Positions 8,961 to 16,158 of a DNA stretch of 64,000 bases are shown piece by piece. Each line of letters begins with the position of its first letter. Position 1 is the stretch's first letter. The notes beneath the pieces were generated by a model. The model worked only from the letters and a program-made list of their open reading frames with translations. It ran no database searches and was not told the origin of the DNA. Position numbers and translations under genes: made by a program. Source of the DNA: an uncultured Pseudomonadota bacterium (GTDB lineage Bacteria; Myxococcota_A; Bradymonadia; Bradymonadales; Bradymonadaceae); assembly GCA_913057905.1 (NCBI GenBank), contig CAJXPB010000001.1, positions 1,116,001 to 1,180,000 on the forward strand, written 5' to 3'.

Positions 8961-11900
8961 TTAGACCGATGTTTCGGCCGTGGCCTCTTCATCAGCAGAA
9001 ACCTCATGGGGAGGTCGAACCCCTGACACGCGTTCAAAGAGTCTGGCGAGGTCGTCAACGTCGACGATACCTTTCTCAATGTCTCCGCTGGCGGCCGTGA
9101 GGACTCGCTGCCAAAGCCTCTCTTTCGTTAAACTGTCCGTTTCATCCATATAGCCTTGCTCGAGAAAGTATTCTTTGAGCTCCTCCGTCTTGTTGGTGCG
9201 AAAGCGATCAACCTCACCATTTCTGAGGGCCCCGACGATGACGGAGGCGTCGCCGTCGAATTGTTTGGACAGCTCGGCAACCCGGTCGATAAATGTGTCA
9301 CTGACGGCACCGGAGTCTTTCAGGGCCTGTCGATCGACGCGCTTTCCACGACCGACCCGCCACCCCTCTGCAAATGCGTTGAGGGCAGTCGCACGGGCAC
9401 GAAAGACTTGGAATTTTCGGGGGGATAGGTCGATTGCAGAAAGACTTTCATATTCCGCGAGTCCTCGAAGCTGCCCCCACTGAGTCACTCCGGCGTCCAG
9501 TGTGCGGAAAAGCTGCCGATTATCCTCGATGAGATACCACAGGTGAATAGCGCCGAGACTCATTCTGGGAGTCCAGTCCGGCACATCTAGTTCACTGCCA
9601 TACTCGGCGTGAGACATAGAATCGACCGGCTCCGTGACTGACCCGACGTACGAGGGGACAATCTCTGGCAAATCTTCCGTCCAAGCACTCGCCTGACCGC
9701 CATCTTCGTCCGTATCCCCCAGACGAAGGATTCGGTGCGAGACATCGGTCGAATCGAGGTATTCGTGCCACTGCGCGACCTCGTCTTTCTGCGCGGTCAG
9801 ATAGAAGACCTGCCGCTTTCGGGCGATGGTTTCGATCGCCTCGATGATCGCACGTGCCCGCTCGTCATCGCTGTTTGCTAGGGTTTCATCCAGCACGAGT
9901 GGAAGTCGGCATCCGTCTTCCTGGGTATTCAAAAAGGCGATCCGTACGGCCAACAGCAATTGAACACGCGTTCCGCTGGAAAGTGTGTTTAACTCGAATT
10001 CACGCTCGAGCACCTCATCCCAAGCTCGAAACTCCGGTTCGTCGCCGTCCCCGAGTTCAAGCCGGTAGCGACCGCGTGTAATTTCGGCGAATAGCTCCCT
10101 GGCGCGCTCAAAGACCCGAGGCAATTGAGCATCACGGGTCTGTGTGCGAAGAAACTCGGCTAGCTGATACCCGGCAATTCGCTCGTAATCGTCCCGGCGT
10201 TCCTTCTCCAGTTCGACGAGGGCCTCTCGGTATTCAGCTCGCGCGTTCTCGATGTCATGGGATTTTTTCGCGTCTTCGATGCGCGTTTCGATGGCCGTGA
10301 CCTTCTCACGTATGTCGTCAACCTTCCCCGCTTCTCTCTCGAGAGCTTCGAGCCTGTTTTCAAGCTCGTCGATACTCTTTTCGAGCAGCCCTTCGTAGAA
10401 ATCCTCCATTCTTTCGACTTTCTCCTGCTCCCGTTCAGCAGCCCGCTTCGCGTGGTCAACCTCGTCTTCGGCTTCCTCGAATTTCTCATGATTTGAACAG
10501 AGTTCGTGCAGCTTGGCCTCGTCGCCGGGCTCAAGTTTGAGGGTGCGAAACAACTTGTCTCGCTCAGACCTTGCATCGTCGAGCTCGGAGTTGGCCTTCT
10601 GAAGTTCCTTTCGCGCACCAGTCAAATTTTGACGTGTCTCCCGATGTGCTTCGAGAGCATCCTTCAGACTTTCGAGCTGGCCGGAGGCTTGGGAACTGTC
10701 AGTTGGCTCGCCGAATCCGAATGACCCGACCTTTTCTCCCAACTTTGCCAGCAGATCGTCCCGACGTTCTTGTTTACACTCCAAGACCCTCTCACATCGA
10801 GAGACTTCGGAGCGGGCGTCCTGCCACTGCCGAAGTCGTTCGACAAATACATGGAGCTGAGACTCGCCAGCTTCCGGGGCAACACCGAGAGAAGCAGCGA
10901 ATCCATCTCGCTTGTCTACGAGTTCCTCGAAGTCGGACTCGACTTCCCCCATTTCATCTTCGTGACTCTCCCACTCGTCCGATTTAATCGCCTTAAGTTT
11001 ACTCTCTGCCCATCGATCGGTCAGTGAGTCCACGTATTTTTCAACAAACGCTTCATCCCATGAGTCCGGTTCCGGCAGCGCGAGCTTTTCAAATTCTCGG
11101 CGATACCGATCGGCATCTCTGTCGGTTTTATCGGTATTGTCCCGTTGACTCAGCAAGTAGGCAGCAATGAATGGGACAGCCGCCAATAGCAGGAGGGTCA
11201 GCCAGGCCAGATGAATAGTCGCGGCGAGAATAGTGGTGACTATGACGAACGATACGCCCGCTGAAACTATGAGCCACAGAACCGTACCCTTAGAGCGGGA
11301 TGGGTCCGTCTCGTCGGGCTTCGCAGTCAACCATCGTTGAAGCTGCCTAATGCCGTCTCGAAGCTCCCGGGGCGACGGTTGCTCCGGGGCTTCGGAGCCT
11401 CCGAAGAGACGTTTGATATGTTTCAGGTACTTCCGTTTTGCCCGAATATCTTCGAACTTTTTGACGAGATCAGCCAAATCTCCGACGTCCGAGACGTCTA
11501 AGGAAGCAGCGGCTTGCTGATCGACGGTCCCTTGGATTCGATTCCATTCGCGCGTCGCCTGGTTGCGTGCTGCTTGGAGGTCCTCCTCGGCGCCTTCGAT
11601 CTTACGTTCAATCCCCTTGAGGTTCTCGACTCTGTCCGACACCTCGTCCAGAAGCCCGTCGGGCAGACCCTGTTCCGGTATCACGTTTTTCTGGAGGGCG
11701 GCCTCGGTCTTCCTTATTTCCTTCTGGGCGTCTTGTTTTCTCTGCTTCGCCTTCGAAATTCGATTCTGTAGGTCTTTGAGGTCTTCAGACTCGTCTCCTT
11801 CGACCTCCTCCATTACCTCCGGAAAGTCATCAAGCTGGCGCTTTGCTTCAGATAGCTCATTTCGGCTTTTGGCGTACGTGATCGCCTGCTTGACAAGGCT

Positions 11901-12515
11901 GACCTTCGATTCGGCCTCCCGCGCATCGTCCAGTTCATTGCGCAGCTCCGCAAGTTGGTCCTCCTCTTTTTTCAACTCCTTCTTTTGGGCTTCTGCAGTC
12001 TCGACCTTTTTTTCTTTTTTCTTGACCCGTTTGGTCGTCTGTCCCTTTCTGATGTCTTTGTCCACGAACCCGGACTGTCTGGCGGCCTTTGCCACGTCGT
12101 ACCCTCCGCGGGCCTCCGCCAAGATGGTCCGAGCGAAGTCTTCGTTGGTGGTCTGAAGCAGCTCATGGAGATACAGGTGGTATCGGTCGCTGTGATCCTC
12201 CGGAGGGAGAGCGTGGTTCGAGGCGTCGGCGCCGTCGGATCGACGGGTTACATGTCCGGCATCGATTCTGATGGTCCAATCTGCTGAGTCCATCCCAAAC
12301 GAACCCGTGATATCTACGTCGGTCGCATCAATATCGTCGGGCCAGATCAAATGATGAACGGCGCGAGCAAGCGTCGACTTCCCCGATGCATTTGGGCCGT
12401 GAATGACGTTGATACCCTGTGAAAGCTCGTCCACGTGCAGACCGGCATGGGGCGGACGAAAGCCGTGCATCCTCTGGATTTTAAGAGACTGGAATGTGAG
12501 GCTCTCATCCGTCAT
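8961..12515 (-). CDS. YhaN/SbcC-like SMC-type ATPase (1184 aa)
   Basis: This is an SMC/Rad50-type ATPase of the YhaN class. Residues 1-130 form the N-terminal ABC half with Walker A GPNASGKST (40-48). A long Lys/Glu-rich coiled coil follows, interrupted at about 405-455 by two closely spaced hydrophobic segments that look membrane-spanning, as seen in YhaN proteins. The second coil leads to the C-terminal ABC half with signature LSSGTRVQ and Walker B LPLVLDE followed by TLANSDDERA. Unusually, about 250 further residues follow the ATPase core and match nothing I recognise; they look helical and acidic. The start overlaps the stop of the upstream phosphoesterase gene by four bases, so the two are translationally coupled, as expected for SbcD/SbcC or YhaO/YhaN partners that open or trim DNA ends. 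Confidence 0.88.
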   Translation of the reverse strand: MTDESLTFQSLKIQRMHGFRPPHAGLHVDELSQGINVIHGPNASGKSTLARAVHHLIWPDDIDATDVDITGSFGMDSADWTIRIDAGHVTRRSDGADASNHALPPEDHSDRYHLYLHELLQTTNEDFARTILAEARGGYDVAKAARQSGFVDKDIRKGQTTKRVKKKEKKVETAEAQKKELKKEEDQLAELRNELDDAREAESKVSLVKQAITYAKSRNELSEAKRQLDDFPEVMEEVEGDESEDLKDLQNRISKAKQRKQDAQKEIRKTEAALQKNVIPEQGLPDGLLDEVSDRVENLKGIERKIEGAEEDLQAARNQATREWNRIQGTVDQQAAASLDVSDVGDLADLVKKFEDIRAKRKYLKHIKRLFGGSEAPEQPSPRELRDGIRQLQRWLTAKPDETDPSRSKGTVLWLIVSAGVSFVIVTTILAATIHLAWLTLLLLAAVPFIAAYLLSQRDNTDKTDRDADRYRREFEKLALPEPDSWDEAFVEKYVDSLTDRWAESKLKAIKSDEWESHEDEMGEVESDFEELVDKRDGFAASLGVAPEAGESQLHVFVERLRQWQDARSEVSRCERVLECKQERRDDLLAKLGEKVGSFGFGEPTDSSQASGQLESLKDALEAHRETRQNLTGARKELQKANSELDDARSERDKLFRTLKLEPGDEAKLHELCSNHEKFEEAEDEVDHAKRAAEREQEKVERMEDFYEGLLEKSIDELENRLEALEREAGKVDDIREKVTAIETRIEDAKKSHDIENARAEYREALVELEKERRDDYERIAGYQLAEFLRTQTRDAQLPRVFERARELFAEITRGRYRLELGDGDEPEFRAWDEVLEREFELNTLSSGTRVQLLLAVRIAFLNTQEDGCRLPLVLDETLANSDDERARAIIEAIETIARKRQVFYLTAQKDEVAQWHEYLDSTDVSHRILRLGDTDEDGGQASAWTEDLPEIVPSYVGSVTEPVDSMSHAEYGSELDVPDWTPRMSLGAIHLWYLIEDNRQLFRTLDAGVTQWGQLRGLAEYESLSAIDLSPRKFQVFRARATALNAFAEGWRVGRGKRVDRQALKDSGAVSDTFIDRVAELSKQFDGDASVIVGALRNGEVDRFRTNKTEELKEYFLEQGYMDETDSLTKERLWQRVLTAASGDIEKGIVDVDDLARLFERVSGVRPPHEVSADEEATAETSV

Positions 12516-13810
12516 GATTGCTCCTCTTCTTTGGTTTGAGCCATCAGAGTTTCCAGCAAGATCATCCCCTGCTGAAAGAGGATTTCGCGAATGTCCTCGT
12601 TATCCGGTAAACCCCCGGCTTCAGAGGACCGTCGAAGCGGTGCGTAGGCATTCGTCTGACTGGCATCGTCCATGGACTGTTTAGTGGCCATAAGCAGTTC
12701 TCTCGCTTCCTCGTCCAAGGTCCCCTTCTGGAGGTCTACAAGAAGTCCGGCAAGCACTGCTGGTGGATCACTACCCTTGGCGAGTTCCTCGAGGTTCCGC
12801 TCCGGCCGGGTATCGAAGTCGATACGGTCAATCGTTGCCGTGCGGTCATCAAACGGTATTTTCAGGTTGGAGATGATGCTTGCGCGTTGCGCTTCAAATT
12901 CACGCCGTAGAGACGTGCGTCCAGTACACCGGATGCGATAAACGGCCCGACGCAGGCTCTCTGATTCCTGCCCGTGTTTTTTCAGGGCTTCCTGAACTCG
13001 GTCGGTAACAGCACTGCGAAACTGCCCGCCAGCATCGATGTCGCCGACTTTAAGTTCGATTTCCTCGTAGCGAACTGTCGCTTGTGGAAGTTGACGAGCC
13101 TGCAGTTGGCCACCGTCTGTCACCTCAACTAGCCACGGGCCGTGAGCGCCGGGCTCGCCAGGGTCCAACGGCTGCGGCGAGCCAGGATATAGCCCAAGGC
13201 TCCCACCCAAGTCGAATTTGGTCGGGCCGTGAATATGCCCAAGCAACCATCCGTCGACGGCCGTGCCGCGCAATTCGGCCGTCGAAACTGGGGCATAACG
13301 ACTGTCGTGGGCGTCCAAATCAGCATGGATAACCCCGAAGACCGGAACGCCATCGTTTATTGGTGTTTCGAAGGACTCGAGCGGCGACCAGCGGACGTGA
13401 CGTTCGGGATAAGACCAGCCGAGGAACCGAACCAACGGCTCGCCGTCCCGTTCCAGTGTCGCGGACTCCCACCGGCCGCCGCGTCCGAGAAGATGAAAGC
13501 GCTCAGTGTCCAGGGTATCGACCAGCTCCGGCAACACGTCCCAGTCGTGATTCCCAGAAACGGCGAAGGTATCGATGTCGTTGCTCGCCAGTTCCTGTAG
13601 TCCTCGCTGAAGTGGCCCGAAGGACTCATAGAACTTGTTCTCCTGATCGACGACATCGCCGGTCAGAACCACCGCATCGACATCCTGATTAACCGCGTAG
13701 TCGACCATCTGTTCCCAGATGTGCTCAACCGTCGTCTCGGAGGAGCTTGCCGGAATACGCGTGGGGCGGCGACCAAGGTGAATGTCTCCGGTACACAGTA
13801 TTCGAATCAT
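12512..13810 (-). CDS. SbcD/YhaO-like metallophosphoesterase (DNA nuclease subunit)
   Basis: This calcineurin-like phosphoesterase of the SbcD/Mre11/YhaO class is the expected nuclease partner of the SMC-type ATPase encoded immediately downstream. The metal-binding motifs are in the usual order: GDIHLG near the N-terminus (Asp9, His11), LTGDVVD, SGNHDWD and LLGHIHG. The frame is open upstream to 13,987, but the family starts just before the first strand, so I place the start at the ATG at 13,810 (MIRILCTGDIHLG). The ATG at 13,822 is nearly as good, and neither has a strong ribosome site. The C-terminal third is a helical cap of unknown detail. It is the first large gene of the four-gene leftward operon. 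The 292 bases upstream hold no recognisable gene. Confidence 0.88.
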   Translation of the reverse strand: MIRILCTGDIHLGRRPTRIPASSSETTVEHIWEQMVDYAVNQDVDAVVLTGDVVDQENKFYESFGPLQRGLQELASNDIDTFAVSGNHDWDVLPELVDTLDTERFHLLGRGGRWESATLERDGEPLVRFLGWSYPERHVRWSPLESFETPINDGVPVFGVIHADLDAHDSRYAPVSTAELRGTAVDGWLLGHIHGPTKFDLGGSLGLYPGSPQPLDPGEPGAHGPWLVEVTDGGQLQARQLPQATVRYEEIELKVGDIDAGGQFRSAVTDRVQEALKKHGQESESLRRAVYRIRCTGRTSLRREFEAQRASIISNLKIPFDDRTATIDRIDFDTRPERNLEELAKGSDPPAVLAGLLVDLQKGTLDEEARELLMATKQSMDDASQTNAYAPLRRSSEAGGLPDNEDIREILFQQGMILLETLMAQTKEEEQS

Positions 13811-14102
13811 GGTATTCTTCATTGTCGGCTTGGTAATTTGCGCGGCCCGTTCGAATGAGGAAGGTTTACCGCGATACAACGCCCATTTGCCGACCACGCG
13901 GAGGACGGCAGTCTGGTCAACGCTCCCCCAAGTAGTGGGAGCGCAGAAGATGCGCCCAAAAGTATCAGGCGTAACGATAGTCGACAAATAGCCCGAAGGC
14001 GCAGGTACACCACCAAACAGCGCTCATCGAACGATGACCGAGCCTGCATTTTCTCAGACCGTGAATTAAAACCTCTCTAAAGAATTACTCTTTGTGGCAG
14101 GT

Positions 14103-14273
14103 TCACTCGCCACCGTCCTGCTCATCGTTCCGGGAATCGCGTTCCCTAACGCGCTTCATCGATTCTGCCGCCTGCTTTCGCATCTGGTCATCACCCCGAG
14201 CCGATCCAGAGATTGCTAGAATGTAGAAGTCCTCTGCGATTTCTATGCGTCTGACTTCGTCTTTTTTCTTCAT
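14103..14273 (-). CDS. small charged protein (56 aa), unknown function
   Basis: This 56-residue ORF starts at the ATG at 14,273 and is preceded by one of the strongest ribosome-binding sites in the window (AAAGGAGGGCAA directly before the ATG), which is the main evidence that it is translated. The product has a Lys-rich start (MKKKDEVRR), a short hydrophobic strand (FYILAISGSA) and a very charged helical C-terminus. A longer in-frame reading from 14,333 is less likely because it lacks such a site. It lies upstream of and in the same orientation as the metallophosphoesterase operon and directly downstream of the DUF5131 remnant. I do not recognise a family; a small regulator or antitoxin-like function is possible. 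Confidence 0.55.
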   Translation of the reverse strand: MKKKDEVRRIEIAEDFYILAISGSARGDDQMRKQAAESMKRVRERDSRNDEQDGGE

Positions 14274-14557
14274 TTGCCCTCCTTTGACTCGGCTCTTCGG
14301 CTCATTCCCCAGCTGGCTCCAGATGGTCCGCACGACACATTTCCGGAAACTCCTCCGACGTTTCTCCTTCCGCCCGACCCGAGCAGCGGTTCGCAGCTCA
14401 GGAAACGAACTACAGCCGGCACTTCACGAATCTCGTCAATTCGATTGTCACCGCGACCGGATTCGACGGACGTACGTACCCAAATGTGTTCCGGAGCGTC
14501 ATACCAGCCCTTCGCGCGAAGCTCTGAAAGCACTTCGACCATTCGTTGCCAGTTCGT
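14274..14557 (-). pseudogene. remnant of DUF5131 (phage Gp37/Gp68-like) gene
   Basis: On the minus strand, the stretch from about 14,557 to 14,378 encodes HIWVRTSVES, RIDEIREVPAVVRF and LSCEPLLG in order. These match the conserved middle of DUF5131 (Gp37/Gp68) proteins, normally several hundred residues long and common on phages and mobile elements. A TGA stop (14,558-14,560) lies just before the segment. The N-terminal Cys-rich region of the family is absent, and the reading after LLGSGG no longer resembles the family. I read it as a decayed, truncated copy left by an earlier insertion, which supports a mobile origin for the island. It is not expected to be functional. Confidence 0.55.
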
Positions 14558-14609
14558 TCACTCATCGCCAGCGATCTCAGCCAAAACAATTCGCTCCCAA
14601 TCCTCGTAG

Positions 14610-14658
14610 CTGACACTTTTTGATGTTGCTGCAGCGTATACAGTGTGTAATGTGTCAG
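14610..14658 (+). promoter_or_regulatory. possible promoter with inverted repeat ahead of small Fic-antitoxin-like ORF
   Basis: A seven-base inverted repeat, CTGACAC (14,610-14,616) and GTGTCAG (14,652-14,658), is centred on a GTATAC palindrome. Within it, TTGCTG (14,626-14,631) and TAATGT (14,648-14,653) could serve as -35 and -10 boxes with a 16-base spacer. The small ORF begins at 14,706. Toxin-antitoxin genes are often self-repressed through such operators, but this is pattern reading only. Confidence 0.28.
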
Positions 14659-14705
14659 TTAGCATAACCGTGCTACCCACGGCACTTGAGGAGAAGGTGG
14701 TATCT

Positions 14706-14903
14706 ATGAGCGAATCCCACTCCAAAAAGCCCAAAACCCTTCGAGATCGGCTCTACGCAGCCGCACCGGGGCGCGAAGATGAAGTCGACCGCCGCCTCCG
14801 CTCTTCAGTTCGAGGTTCGGACGCAATTGAGGGAACACAGATTCCCGAGACCTGTAGCCCCCTCACGTCTTCCAAAAGGCGTTCCTCACCCCAAGAGAAC
14901 TAG
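14706..14903 (+). CDS. candidate VbhA-type Fic antitoxin (65 aa)
   Basis: This is a 65-residue ORF starting at the ATG at 14,706, with a GGAG-type site (GAGGAGAAGG) somewhat far upstream. It encodes a basic, helical peptide with SDAIEG, which fits the [S/T]xxxE[G/N] inhibitory motif by which class I antitoxins such as VbhA block the ATP site of Fic adenylyltransferases. The flanking residues (RLRSSVRG before, TQIPE after) also look like the inhibitory helix region. The neighbouring gene is a Fic protein. The odd feature is the layout: the two genes are convergent and their 3' ends overlap by 41 bases, whereas class I antitoxins normally precede the toxin in one operon. The motif match could be chance in so short a protein. 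Confidence 0.5.
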   Translation: MSESHSKKPKTLRDRLYAAAPGREDEVDRRLRSSVRGSDAIEGTQIPETCSPLTSSKRRSSPQEN

Positions 14904-15945
14904 AACCCTCGATTGAATCCCATCTCGGTCTCTTTCCGAACTCCTCTCCAAAAATTCTTTCGGCCGACCGGCGATATGCCCGATAGATCAACCTTGCTAA
15001 CGGCGTAAGCGAGTCTTCCCGCCTAGCTTTCGTGAAAGCCCGGTCAGTCTGATTGCTTGCCCGTTTTAGCATTCCCCAGTCGACCGGAGCCGGGTCGTCG
15101 CAATGTTTCGCTACGATTCCTGTCAGGAGCAGGCGACAGACTCTGCCGTTTCCGTCCCGGAATGGGTGGATCTTGCACAGATCGAGATAAATCTTGGCAA
15201 GCTCGACCCAAAACCGGCGATTTTCCGACTCTAGACTTGCCAGCGACTTGAGGGTTGGGGCCAGGGCCTCTTCAAACTCCGCCATTTTTGCCTCAATGAA
15301 TCGAGGGGGAGTTGTGGGGAAGTTCTCCGAGCCTACCCACAACTTGCGGGTACGGTACTCCCCGGCCCAGTTGAATAGGTCGCCAAAGAGCTTCAGGTGA
15401 ACTTCCCGGATAAAATCAAGGCCAAACTGCGCCCCAAGGGGCCGGTCGAGGACCCAGTCTTGTGCCTCTAGGTGTCGTACTTGCTCACCGTACTTCAACT
15501 CCTCCATTGTCAGGTAGTTTCGGGTGCACTCCTCCAGAAGACCTTCTGGATCGTCCCTGTCCATCCCCTCTATGTTGTGGTGAACCACGACCAGCTCTTC
15601 CGCACTTATCTCCTTCCGTCCGCCGGACCGAAGCTCGACGAGGAATTTGTCTCCCGAGAGTGAACTCTGAGCGACACACTCGCCCATCTGTAGGTCGCGG
15701 ACGTTTACCACATCGCCAACCTGGGGATTCCTGGCGACGAACGCGGACGATTCCTGAGAGTAGAACTCCAAGTACTTCGGATTCTCTCGATAGAGCGGCA
15801 AATCTCCTTTCGACACGTCGGGAAACTGGTCGAGGAGCGGAAACGGCTCCTTTCTCAACTCCCGTGAGCGGCGATGCTGCGTGAACAGGACCTCTCCGCC
15901 GTCGGGTTTTCTGAAGATTTTCAGTGGCCTCCAGTCTCGTGTCAT
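14863..15945 (-). CDS. Fic-domain protein (putative AMP-transferase toxin)
   Basis: This 360-residue protein has a complete Fic active-site loop, HPFRDGNGR (residues 260-268), with the catalytic His260 and the anion-binding GNGR. The core is preceded by FGDLFNWAGEYRT, a segment typical of Fic/Doc and 'mobile mystery protein B' relatives. Such enzymes normally transfer AMP from ATP to a hydroxyl side chain of a target protein. The N-terminal 125 residues include a small beta-rich region (FVARNPQVGDVVNV) that I do not recognise. I see no obvious inhibitory motif within the protein itself; the convergent small ORF that overlaps its 3' end carries one. It lies between the two halves of the island and could be a guard module or a separate passenger. 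Confidence 0.85.
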   Translation of the reverse strand: MTRDWRPLKIFRKPDGGEVLFTQHRRSRELRKEPFPLLDQFPDVSKGDLPLYRENPKYLEFYSQESSAFVARNPQVGDVVNVRDLQMGECVAQSSLSGDKFLVELRSGGRKEISAEELVVVHHNIEGMDRDDPEGLLEECTRNYLTMEELKYGEQVRHLEAQDWVLDRPLGAQFGLDFIREVHLKLFGDLFNWAGEYRTRKLWVGSENFPTTPPRFIEAKMAEFEEALAPTLKSLASLESENRRFWVELAKIYLDLCKIHPFRDGNGRVCRLLLTGIVAKHCDDPAPVDWGMLKRASNQTDRAFTKARREDSLTPLARLIYRAYRRSAERIFGEEFGKRPRWDSIEGSSSLGVRNAFWKT

Positions 15946-16005
15946 GCGGCATCAGTCCTAATCAGAAATACGCACTTTGCCCCTGTCAAAGTGAACCACT
16001 CACGG

Positions 16006-16033
16006 TTGATGGTAAACGTCCGTTCAGTATAAC
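16006..16033 (+). promoter_or_regulatory. putative sigma70-type promoter for the large helicase operon
   Basis: TTGATG (16,006-16,011) and TATAAC (16,028-16,033) are separated by 16 bases in the AT-richer gap between the divergent Fic gene and the large helicase gene. Transcription from here would give a leader of about 120 bases before the ATG at 16,159. Confidence 0.4.
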
Positions 16034-16158
16034 TCAACCAAAACTCAAGACGCACTAAATCCGAAGCCGGGCCGCAAGGGTCGACGCCAGCGGGGGCGGT
16101 CGCTTAGTATTTCTCCGACGCCCATTGTCTTCGACTTGCACATCGTGCTTGGGGCTCC

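Noticed and set aside
2183-12515. BREX or Dnd/Ssp locus
   Set aside because: No PglZ, PglX, BrxL or Lon-like genes and no DndA-E or SspA-D genes are visible. Only a DptF-like ATPase supports the link.
13811-13987. N-terminal extension of the metallophosphoesterase
   Set aside because: The SbcD/YhaO family begins just before the first GDIH strand, and the extension has a different composition and no ribosome site.
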